Source of the DNA: Diplodia intermedia
Taxonomy: Eukaryota > Ascomycota > Dothideomycetes > Botryosphaeriales > Botryosphaeriaceae
Direction of reading: 5' to 3'
Length of the DNA stretch: 64,000 nucleotides
NCBI GenBank assembly: GCA_021495925.1
Contig: JAKEKT010000021.1
Coordinates: 62,001-126,000, forward strand
Shown here: positions 54,874 through 64,000 of the stretch, in pieces
Numbering within the stretch: the stretch's first letter is position 1
Layout: every line of letters begins with the position of its first letter
Notes under the pieces: model-generated
The model's database searches: none
The model's input: only the letters and a program-made list of their open reading frames with translations
Told to the model about the DNA's origin: nothing
Position numbers and translations under genes: made by a program

Positions 54874-57087
54874 TGCCGGCGTGCCGACACGCGCTCCACT
54901 GCAGCAACTTCTGGCGGCCGTTTGCATCCGCAATCCCAGCAACTAACCATGCATTGTTTACGTGGTCTCGTGTGCCCCTGCATAATCAGGAACCGCCCAA
55001 GGCTTGCCAGCAGCCAATATCGGGTTAGAGGAACAGCAGAAAGGCGGACCTCGCCACGCCACGGCCTTGTTCTCACTTACCGGTCACCTCGAGCGGAACC
55101 GCCACCGATTCGGTCCCGGCAAAGGACCAATTTCGAAAAGTTGACAGCTGCTAAAATTACCCGCCCTCTGCGTTTCCAGGCACGGGCCAGAGCCGACCAG
55201 TCAGCATGCGAAGCCCGGCCAGGCACATACGAACGCTCATTCGGAAGAGGCGCGCCATGATTATGCGGCACCCGCTGCACGATGCAAGGGCGTCCGGAAG
55301 CCCCGCGGTTGAGCCGGCCAGCAAGTCGCGAAGTCGTCGCCGCCTGCCCGACCGGTTTCGGACGCACTTCCGTCGGCGGGGAGAGGGCGGCGGCGCGGCG
55401 GCTGCGGTCCCAGTACCTGAGAATGGAAGCAGCCAGAACGGCGCCTCGGACCCTGGCGGCGCGAAAAGGCCCAAAGCACCAAGTTCTCCTGCAGGATTCG
55501 GCGATCTGCAGTGAGGCTTGGTGCAGTCGAAATCCCTGCGTGGGCGTCGGTGGCGCTGGGGGCGGAAGGCTTCACGCTTGGAGAGGAAGCGGGCAGTGGC
55601 TGCGGCAGGCGCTGGCAAGCGCTGGCAGGCGCCTCCGGGCACGCGCCTCTGACGAATTGGCACACGCACCGCAGGTATGCAATTACTGGCAGCACGATCT
55701 GCTTCGGCTGAGCGGCGGGCCTGGATCTTGGCCTGGCTGGGCGACAATCGCATCCGAGCGCATGCTCCCCGCGGCGAATCATCCCTCTTGTCCAACATCC
55801 GGACAGACGTCAAACTCGGCCACGCCGCCACGCGCCACGCGCGCTGCGCCAACCGCCAGGCGCGCCCTTATTGCCGTGCGCCGCGAAACTGTCCGCCTGC
55901 AAACGCCAGCTCCAAGGGCAGTAGCACGCGACGCCAACGTCTTTCGCTCACGTGCGCCGCTCAGAGACTGCGGGGCCTAGCGCTGTGATCTCCCACTAAG
56001 CTCCGCACATCTGACGGTTCTCTCCCCCGCCCAGGCACCAGCCAGAGCAAACAGCACGGCGCTGCCCTGCCGCCGACTTTGCCCGACCGGGCAGGCGCTA
56101 CGGTGCGCGCTGGCCTGGCGCTGCAAGCTGCACGATCGGCTGACGCAGCAGATGCATCCAGGTGGAGATCTCGGAGCCCTGCCAGGTTCTGCTCAGGGCT
56201 TGCGTCCTGCCATCTCATACCCGCCGCCCCCTGTCGCTGCTAGTCATTTCAGGATCGGTCTTCGTTCCCCCGCCGGTCACGACGCCATTGCAGCATGGCA
56301 AAGCTGTCGCCGGCCTCGCAGTCAGCAGACGCGGCGTTCAACCCCCCATCACGCGGCCCGACCAGCGTGTCAGACACCGAGTCCTGATCACTCTGTGCAA
56401 GCATGCGCGCCGTCACACAGCCTGCCAGCGGCTCCCTACGACCGCCCCCGGCACGCTTCAGCGTTACACCCGCTCCGACCCGCATAGCTGTCATGGCTGT
56501 TCCATGTCGCGCTGTGGAGAACACTGCCTCCTCCTTTCCCATCCTTGCTCTATGCCATCTCACCGAGCCCGGCCCCTATCCCGCCGCTGGCGGCCCGCTT
56601 GCTGCCAAGTCTCCGGCCTTGCCCTGCCCGCTGCCCGGCGTCCTAGGTCCCTCCATCGTCTTCACCGCTGCTCCCTCCGCCACAACCGGTGAGCTCTAAG
56701 ACTTGCATTTGCCCGCTGTCCATGTGGCCCCGTCCCACCCCACACTTTCACAGAGCCACTATTCCTCTGCCAAGCGCGGAGAAGTCGGCTTGGGCGTTGT
56801 GCCCGCGAGCTTGTCCGTTTGGGAAAGAAATCGGGCCATGTGCTAGGAGAGTGGCGCCCTCGAGGCCATGAGACTAGATGCCATTAACTGCCTGCACATT
56901 AGGACCCTGACATCATGTGTTATGCTCCCCTGGGCCCGTTCACTGGCGCCAGCGCTGTTGTGTGGAGAGCGCTGCTTACCCATGCAATCTCCGCTCCCTA
57001 CATTCTTCTTATAAGATTGCCTGTCGCCCTGCGAGATGCACATGTTTCTGCCCATCACCTACCTTCTCCGGTCCGGACGCACACACC
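54874..57087. promoter_or_regulatory. Long GC-rich flank upstream of the glutaminase-type gene
   Basis: This is about 2.2 kb without a recognised gene. The stretch 55.2-56.1 kb is very GC-rich with overlapping open frames (up to 232 codons) that lack any pattern. The last 200 bp contain TTCTTATAAGATTG (TATA-like, 57005-57018), about 75 bp before the glutaminase ATG. Confidence 0.45.
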
Positions 57088-59882
57088 ATGTTACCCTTCT
57101 ATCTTCTGGCAACCTGCTTCGCAGGCTTTGTTTCTGTGCAGGGCCAGTCCACTTCTACCTTTAACCCTGCTCGTCCGCCGGCTCTTCCCCTTGCCGTCAA
57201 GTCACCTTACCTCAACACCTGGCTCAATGCAGGCAGTGATGGCGGCAATGGAGGTTACCTTGCCGGCCAATGGCCGGTACACTGGAGGTTTGTCCAATCT
57301 CTTACGTGACAACTGTAGCTTAGGGCTCACATGTATACCCAGCAACCAAATTACCGGTTGGGCTGGCATGATCAGGGTTGACGGCACCACTTACAAGTGG
57401 ATGGGTGACCCACTTGCGGCCGGTGGCCCAGCCGTGGTCACCCAGAACTCCTTCGAGTACACGTCTACCAGGAGCATGTTCAACATGGATGTCGATGGCA
57501 AAGTCTCCATGAACATCACCTTCCTCTCGCCCATCACCCCGGATGATTTCCAGCGGCAATCCTTGATCTTCTCCTACCTTAATGTCGAGGTTACGTCGAT
57601 AGACGGCGCGGAGCATGATGTGCAGATCTACTCCGACATTACCGCCGGTGAGTGGTGGCCTCCTGCCTTCTCAACAAATTACTAGTGCGCTGACCAGGAC
57701 TTTATAGAGTGGGTCACTGGCGACCGGAGCCAGACTGCTGAGTGGGAGTACGACACTGCAGACGATTTGGCGTACCACAAGGTGTACAGACAGACGCAGC
57801 AGGCCTTCTCTGAAAATGCCGATCAAGCCGAATGGGGCAACTGGTACTATGCTACTGACGCTGTTGATGGCCTGACTTTCCAGTCTGGCGTTGACAACGA
57901 CGTCCGTGGAGCCTTTGCAACGAACGGCACGCTACCAAATACCAAGGACACCAACTTCCGTGCTGTGAACAGCGACTGGCCTGTGATGGCTTTTGCCGTC
58001 GATCTTGGCTCTGTCAGTTCCAACGCTGTCAGCACCCTGTTCACCCTCGGCCTCTGCCAGCAAGATGCTGTTCAGTTCGCTGGCTCGGACGGCTATCTTC
58101 CCCGCCCTTCGCTGTGGACGGACTACTTCAGTGACGATGTTGCAGCGGTAAGCCTCACTGCCAGTCCTTCCTCCAGAGCAGGTGACAGAAAATTTGAGCC
58201 CACTCCAACTTGCAGCTATCGAATCAAACTTACGTGGGCAGCTGAATCCAATGTCCGGACGCAGATGTGAATTTTAAGAACACACAATTGCGTCCAGATA
58301 TTGGATTTAACTGCCTACATAGTAAGAATGATGCGTGAGGCATATGCGGGCTGGCTCACTTTTTTTTGTCAACCGCTATTTTTGCACAAAAAAAAAAGCA
58401 CCAAATTCTTTTCTGTGTAGCTAATATCATTCCAGCTTAGTTTCTTCCACAAGGACTACAGCACCTCCTCCGACATGTCTACCGATCTGGATAACAAGAT
58501 CTCCAGCGATGCCATTGCTGCCGCCGGCCAGGATTACCTCACCATCACTTCTCTATCTGTCCGCCAGGTCTTTGCCTCGATCCAGCTCGTCGGCACACAG
58601 GACAGGCATTGGGCCTTCCTGAAAGAGATCAGTTCGAATGGAAATATGAATACCGTAGACGTCATTTTCCCGGCACACCCGTTGTTCCTGTACACCAACC
58701 CCGAGCTGTTGAAGTTAGTCTTGGCGCCACTTTTTGAGAACCAGGAATCTGGAGCATACCCCAACGACTATGCGATCCACGACATGGGCGCTCATTACCC
58801 GAACGCTACCGGTCATCCAGATGGCGACGACGAGCCGATGCCTCTGGAAGAATGCGGCAACATGCTCATCATGGTGTTGGCGTATTACCAGCGCACCCAG
58901 GACCTCGATTACTTGAACACGCACTACGACATCCTTCGTCAGTGGACCACGTTCCTTGTTGATGAGGCTCTGTACCCCAACAACCAGCTTTCAACCGATG
59001 ACTTTGCCGGCACGCTTTCGTGAGTCTCCCTGAGCTCCACCGACCCCTTTCTGTTTCCCTGCCCAGACGAAACTAATCGCGCACCTTAATTTAGCAACCA
59101 GACGAACCTGGCCCTCAAGGGCATCATCGGAATCGAGGCTATGTCGAAGGTCGCGGACCTGACGGGCCACGCGGACGATGCTTCCACGGACCACGACACT
59201 GCAACCAACTACATCGCCAAATGGCAGGAGCTTGCCGTTGTTCCCGAGAGCGGTGACACGCCTGCGCACACCAACCTCGCATACGGCGATACGGCTTCTC
59301 ACGGTAAGTTTAAACAATCCGAGCCACCCAGCCACCCGTCAAGCCTCCCGCCATTTGGCGGCGGCTGGCAAGCGCCATGGCAACCACAAACCCCCACACG
59401 TGCATATCAGCCGGCTCGTATCCGAGACACGCAGCCTCAGCTCGCACAAGGAAAAAAAAAAGCACCACATAATAAACGAGCACGAGAATGTAAAAGCCGA
59501 GACGCTAACGCAATGCGATATTGCAGGCCTGCTGTACAACCTGTACGCCGACACGGAGCTCAGCCTGAACCTGGTGCCGCAGGAGATCTACGAGCAGCAG
59601 AGCGCCTTCTACCCGACGGTCGAGCGCACGTACGGCGTGCCGCTCGACACGCGCAACTCGTACACCAAGACCGACTGGCAGATGTTCGTCGCCGCCATCG
59701 CCTCGACCGAGACGCGCGACATGTTCCACTCCGACATCGCCAAGTGGATCAGCGAGACGCCCACCAACCGGCCCCTCACCGACCTCTACGAGACCGAGTC
59801 CGGCGACTATCCCAGCGGCATCACTTTCGTCGCGCGCCCCGTCATGGGCGGCACGTTTGCGCTGCTGATTCTCGACAAGTGA
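57088..59882 (+). CDS. Secreted glutaminase A-type enzyme (DUF4965/DUF5127 family)
   Basis: This family includes the extracellular glutaminase A of koji moulds, which releases ammonia from glutamine; related members have unknown substrates. Six exons (57088..57287, 57343..57647, 57708..58147, 58436..59019, 59095..59303, 59527..59882) give 697 residues, the family size. A signal peptide (MLPFYLLATCFAGFVSVQGQ) is followed by PPALPLAVKSPYLNTWL, the start of all members. Family blocks include GWAGMIRVDGTTYKWMGDP, WGNWYYATD, LAYYQRTQDLDYL, the central VDVIFPAHPLFLYTNPELL with DYAIHDMGAHYPNATGH, and the C-terminal GIIGIEAMSKVADLTG and SYTKTDWQMFVAAIA. The third intron (58148..58435, 288 bp) is swollen by a palindromic repeat copy. 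The last intron (223 bp) is also large. Confidence 0.93.
58178..58380. repeat. Short palindromic element, copy H, inside an intron of the glutaminase-type gene
   Basis: The left end is GCAGGTGACAGAAAATTTG, the right end TTGTCAACCGCTATTTTTGC. The core 58232-58320 runs from GGGCAGCTGAATCCAATGTC to ATATTGGATTTAACTGCC. It fills about 70% of the third intron and leaves both splice sites intact. Confidence 0.85.
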
Positions 59883-60344
59883 GGGGGGTGAGCGTCGGCG
59901 CAGCCTTTTTCTCTTTGCACCCTTCTTACGACCTTTTTTTTTTTTTTAACGAACCCTTCTTCCCGAGTGTTTTCGGAGACAAGGCCCACTCGCTTGATGA
60001 CTTAATGTGTACATATTTATACCTACGAACGCCCTCCCCGGTGTTCACTATTCTTTTCGGCTAGAAAGAGAAGGGTCGGCCGCAACGTCTTTTGTTCCTT
60101 TTTCAACGACGTCGCTGGCGGGCTCTAGACATATGAGAGAGGATAAAGAGACGGGAAGGATAGAACACTGTTAATGTTTATATCTCGCCTAGGTAAATAC
60201 TAGAGGATAGACTCATACAGGACAATATTCCGTCTTCAGCAACACACTTTACCGATTCGTTTATCATTAGTGAGAGACCCTGCGCTCCCTCCTCCGTCGT
60301 AACCAGGTTTTCTGCGTCGTTATGTGCACGTCTAACGCCGCCCC
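59883..60344. other. 3' flank of the glutaminase-type gene
   Basis: A T12 run at about 59935 and generally AT-rich sequence fit a 3' untranslated region and terminator. No gene was seen. Confidence 0.4.
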
Positions 60345-60549
60345 CATGGCGGGTGACAAGAGAAATTGTTCACCCGCATCTGCCTTCTGAAGATATTGAT
60401 ATAAGCAGTTGAATACAAGATCCGGATGGTAAGTGTGCGCATTCAAAACTAATATTTACGTCCAGATCATGTATTTAACTACCCATCCCATGTCGAAATT
60501 TTCTGTGAGGTAGATGCCGGGGGTGCAATCTCTTTTATCACCCACTGTG
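60345..60549. repeat. Short palindromic element, copy I (full length)
   Basis: The outer ends are GGCGGGTGACAAGAGAAATT and ATCTCTTTTATCACCCACTGTG. The core 60403-60487 runs from GCAGTTGAATACAAGATCC to CATGTATTTAACTACCC. Together with copies C and H it defines the full unit of about 200 bp, complementary from end to end. Confidence 0.85.
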
Positions 60550-61274
60550 CTCCCTCCCAAGACTAACTTCAACAGCCAACAACCGAAAATCCCATAGAAG
60601 AAGCTATACATGTCGCAGGTGGAGATGCCGTCGCCGCATTGTTACCACGTTTCCGATGCCACCACAGTAAATCATCCTCCTTTTTAGGAGATAAGCCATC
60701 CTACATTGACGAAAAAAGAGATAAAACCCCCTCCCCAAATACATAGAATAAGAACAGCCATTTCTTTTTCATACAAATTCTTCTCTTCGCTGCGGTCATC
60801 CATCGCAAGTTATCCAATCTCGTATCTGAACAGTATCAATGAGACAAGACGGAAAGAGAAAAAAAAAATAAAGCAACAACAAGAAACAGATTCTTTCGTG
60901 ACAACGGAAACAAGACCGCAAGAGGACAGTGAAACTGTTACTGTATGAAAAATCAACAACACCAAAGCGCGAAAAGCGAACACAAAAAGCAAGAAGGAGA
61001 AGAAACACCAAAGAGCTCCGCCCACCACGTTCTTCCTCTCTTTCTTTCCCCTCCCCCACCAATAACAAGACAAGACTCCAAAAAGAAAAGGGAAAGAAAA
61101 AAAATACAAACCTCAAACTAACCAACAACAACAACTGCTATAACAAAATCTACATAAGATGGGTAGTCGAATACAAGACCCGGACGTAAACATGCGAATT
61201 CAGAACCTACCCCTACTCCTCCTCTTTCGATTCATTCCTCTCTCTCTGTCCTCCACTCACTCCACTCACTCAAC
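60550..61274. other. A-rich 3' flank between two genes, with a partial palindromic copy
   Basis: It is strongly A-rich on the plus strand (60.6-61.15 kb), which on the minus strand is a T-rich 3' region of the RGG protein gene. A half copy (J, 61153-61212: GGGTAGTCGAATACAAGACC and GGACGTAAACATGCGAATTC) lies about 60 bp beyond its stop codon. Confidence 0.5.
61153..61212. repeat. Short palindromic element, copy J (left half only)
   Basis: Only the left half of the core is present, directly downstream of the RGG/poly-Q gene; the mirror half is missing. Confidence 0.6.
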
Positions 61275-63537
61275 TCACTCATCCACCTGATCCGCCCAAG
61301 ACTTCTTCTCCCCGCCAGCCTGCAGGCCCAGCACGGCGCTGAGCCCGAAGCTCTCGACGCGCTTGGGCGGCTCGGGCCTATCCTTGTCATCATTGTCGGC
61401 GGCGGCAGCATTCTCAGCAGCAGCGCCGTTAGTGACAGCAGCTTTCTCCTGCCCACCACCACCACCAGCACCACCATCCGCGGCAGCCGGGGCCGCCGCG
61501 GCAGCAGCCGCCATCGTCTTCTTATTCGGAAAAGACAGCTGCGGGGCCGGGGCCGGGGCCGTCGTCGCGTCGTCGGGCGCCGCCGGCCGTGCTGTTGCGG
61601 GGGAAGCGAGTTCGGGGAAGTCGGCGGCCGAGGACGGGGGAGGTTGTGGGGAGGAGGCGGATGACGACACCCTGCGTCCGGTGGAGTGATCACGTCCGCC
61701 GCCGCCGCCACGGCCGCCTCTCCCCCCTCCTGCTCCGCCCCGCTTACCGCCGCCGCCGCCCCGCCTGGAGCTGCTCCTCCTCCGGCGGCGGCCTCCTCCT
61801 CCGCCATCGGCCGCCGCCGCCGAAGAGGGAGAAAGCGTGGCGGGAGAAGCGCCGGTCCAGTCGTCCGCAACGTCCCCTTCCTCCGCTCCGCCCTGGCCGC
61901 CTTGGCCGCCGCCGCCCCTCGTAGCGGGGCCCGTCACGCCGCCGTACGCGCCGCGCCTGGCCTGGCGGCCGCTCCGGTCGTGGTTATGGCCGTGACTGCT
62001 CCCCGTCGTGCCGCCGAAGCCTTCTTCCTTCTCGGCGTCCCACTCGCGGCCCGACAGGGCGTTGAGCTTGCGCTGGCGGTTGCGCTCGCGCTCGCCCATC
62101 ATCTGCTGGCGGTTCTGGCGCTCGTGCTTGGCCCGCGCCCGCGCCTTGGCCGCCGCCTCGGCCTCGCGCTCCTCGAACCGCGCCTGGTCGGCCTCGGCGC
62201 GCGCGTGCGCCGCCGCGAGCGACGCGTTCTTGAGCTTGATGGCCGACATGCGCTCCGCGAGTTCTTCTTCGGTGAGTTTGGCCTGTGTGAGTCGTGTGGG
62301 GTTAGGCAAAAAGTGGCTGAGCAATAGACGGTGCGTTCCTCCCCCCGACTGTCGGTTGTGGTGTTGGTGGAGGGTGGGGGCGGAGAGACGAGCTGTATCA
62401 ACGATACACCACACACCACATACCCGACCAGCACGCCGTCTTGTCCGGGAAAAGCGCAGGGGAAGAAATAGCAAACAAACCACGTACCTTCTTTAAGCCG
62501 CCCGTAGCACTCCTGTCACCCCTCACAGCACCCTCCTTCTTAGGTCCCTTCGGCGGCTGCTTTTCCAACCCTCCTTCTGCGCCTGTGCCCTCGCCCTCTT
62601 CGATATCAATATTCGCCGTGGCCTCGCCGTTCGCTTCTCCAACTTGTTGTTGCGGCGGTGGCTGTTGCTGCGCATTACCAGCCGCCCTCGGCTTCCTGTT
62701 ATCCGGCGCATGCTGCGACGCGCCCAACAACCCACCCCTGTTCTTGCCTCCACGCCCACCACCGCGCCCGCCTCTGGCATTCGCCCTTCCAGCGCCTTGC
62801 TGCTGCTGCTGTTGTTGTTGCTGCTGCTGCTGTGCCCGCGGCTGGTGCTGCTGGGGCGAATTCGTCTGTTCTTGCTTCCGCGGCGGCTGCTGCTGCGGCG
62901 GCGCCGGCGACGTCTCCACCGCAGCCGCAGTGGCAACGATGACATCCGGCGCCACCGCATCATCGTCATGCGGCGGCACAGCGACGACAGCCTCGCCATC
63001 AGCCGTGACCGCGGGTTGTGACAGTATTTGCGAATGCGCTTGCGCTGCTTCCTCCTCCTCGTGGTCGTGGGCGTGCTCGTGCTCGTCGGTATCGCCTTCG
63101 TCCTCTCTTCCGTCTATGCCGTGTTCTTCGTGATCCTCGGCCGGCACGATCAGCTCCACGACCGGCTCCCCGGCCACGGGCGTGAAGTCGTCGTCGAACA
63201 GGTCGTCGTCCTCGCGCGTCTGCGCGAACTCGTCTACCATGGGGTCGGGGCTGTACAGTCCCCCTCCTTCTCCCGCGGCAGGGGTGGGGGCGGCAGCCGC
63301 GGCGGCGGTGTCGACCGTTTGCGGCTGGTGATGCGCAGCAGTCGTAGCATCGTCGTCATTATTGTTTGTGGTAGCCTGTTGTTGTTGCGCGGATACGGAT
63401 GGGCTATCGTCGTCCTGGGCGGGCTTGTCTGGCGGCGCGGTCGAGGGTTGCGTCTGCGGCGGTGGCGGCGGCGGCGATGCGGCTGAGTGCTGCTGCTCGG
63501 ACGCGGCCTCCGACTTGGCCCAGCGAGAAGCGAGCAT
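61275..63537 (-). CDS. RGG/poly-Q low-complexity protein of unknown function
   Basis: I do not recognise a named family. Exons 63537..62488 and 62282..61275 (intron 205 bp) give 685 residues. The protein opens with MLASRWAKSEAAS and is then largely disordered: Pro/Gln/Ala and acidic runs, a Q12 tract (62802-62837), and an RGG-type box (GRANARGGRGGGRGGKNRGG). After the intron comes the only ordered-looking part, a long charged helix (AKLTEEELAERMSAIKLKN ... RARAKHERQNRQQMMGERE ... NALSGREWDAEKEEGF), then Gly/Arg-rich repeats and a short hydrophobic-acidic end (FGLSAVLGLQAG ... SWADQVDE). Such RGG proteins usually bind RNA, and the helix plus the SWADQVDE ending look conserved-type rather than random; that role is an inference. 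The start was chosen at the first ATG with a compatible context. Confidence 0.72.
62802..62837. repeat. CAG/CTG-type trinucleotide run encoding Q12
   Basis: Twelve glutamine codons, mixed CAG and CAA, in the RGG protein gene; on the plus strand it reads CTG/TTG triplets. Confidence 0.85.
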
Positions 63538-64000
63538 GGCGTGCTTGGGAGAGATTGTGGAGGAATCTGTTTGGTTTGCGCGATGGACGAACGGGTCGGG
63601 AATGGCGACTCGGACTCGCGATGTTGTGGTAAAAATTTGTGGCGTAGAGGTTTGCGGGGAAAAGAGGCGGGTTGGATCAATGTTGTGATGTTGATGGCCT
63701 GGAGATTTGGGCGCACGGCCCTCGATGCTCCGAGCTTCTGCACGGAAGTCCCTGCTTCTTCGGGCAGGCGGTGAGCCGGCATTTGAGCAGACACTTGGCC
63801 ATCCCTGCAATGCACTTGCCGGCCCGAACTCAAGGTTTCCTCAAAGCCTCGATTTAATAAATAGCAAATATCATCTCTACTTCATACTGCGTTCTATGTT
63901 CCGCATCCAATAAATCCCGGAAACCATTTTGCAAAAACTCATTACCCATTCTTTTTCATCCCATCCGTAGACAGCGATAGTGGTATCAACAAATCAATAA
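63538..64000. promoter_or_regulatory. Upstream flank of the RGG/poly-Q gene
   Basis: These are 463 bp up to the window edge. The frame of the gene stays open to about 63810 without another convincing ATG. A minus-strand TGCTATTTATTAAATC at about 63852-63867 is AT-rich enough for a core promoter. No other gene was seen. Confidence 0.35.

Noticed and set aside
55282..55980. 232-codon frame upstream of the glutaminase-type gene
   Set aside because: A frame of similar length overlaps it on the opposite strand and neither has a protein-like pattern; high GC explains both.
1..64000. tRNA, rRNA, snRNA or CRISPR loci
   Set aside because: I looked for tRNA B-box words, ribosomal RNA blocks and evenly spaced repeats and found none; a covariance-model search would be needed to be certain.
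1..64000. A secondary-metabolite gene cluster around the SDR reductase and the permeases
   Set aside because: No polyketide synthase, NRPS, terpene synthase, P450 or pathway regulator is present, and the candidates are separated by housekeeping genes.

Overview
The window looks like nuclear DNA of a filamentous ascomycete (Pezizomycotina; Dothideomycetes is possible, but I hold that only weakly). The reasons are genes with short GT-AG introns (mostly 45-130 bp), GC-rich coding sequence, widely spaced monocistronic genes on both strands, and fungal-type proteins such as Med13, Pma1 and Dal5-like permeases. I see 15 protein genes that can be spliced into complete frames (one of them cut by the left edge), one weak ORF, one broken kinase copy and two kinds of short non-autonomous transposon. 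All exon joins were worked out by hand; in every complete gene the exon sum is divisible by three.

Left block (1-18.9 kb): Rpn7 (26S proteasome lid, runs off the left edge) and Abd1 (mRNA cap methyltransferase) are head to head on a 392-bp shared upstream region. Then come two major-facilitator genes on the minus strand (a Dal5-type organic anion permease and a Git1-type glycerophosphodiester permease). Med13 (Mediator kinase module) and Enp2/NOL10 (ribosome biogenesis) follow, head to head over 457 bp. Apart from the two transporters these are housekeeping genes.

Middle block (19-40.8 kb): an intact but very compact protein kinase gene at 20.1-21.2 kb, an AT-richer stretch with one doubtful membrane-protein ORF, an extended SDR reductase, and the plasma-membrane H+-ATPase (plant-type subfamily) with about 3 kb of non-coding sequence upstream and about 6 kb of gene-poor DNA downstream. 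At 39.1-40.4 kb lies a decayed paralogue of the compact kinase, interrupted by a 348-bp hAT-like element that has an 8-bp target duplication.

Right block (40.8-64 kb): a secreted SurE-type phosphatase whose last exon carries an apparent pair of compensating frameshifts, a second Dal5-type permease, a fungal single-pass membrane protein with a low-complexity tail, Hbs1 (ribosome rescue GTPase), a Gfd2/YDR514C-type DEDD nuclease-fold protein, a secreted glutaminase A-type enzyme, and an RGG/poly-Q protein of unknown function.

The most distinctive feature is a family of about ten copies of a short near-palindromic element (core about 85 bp; full length about 180-205 bp, with ends like CACAGCGGGTGAC) scattered from 19.5 to 61.2 kb. 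One copy sits inside an intron of the glutaminase gene, another abuts the 5' end of the Gfd2-like gene, and two lie side by side with partly complementary outer arms. They are absent from the first 19 kb.
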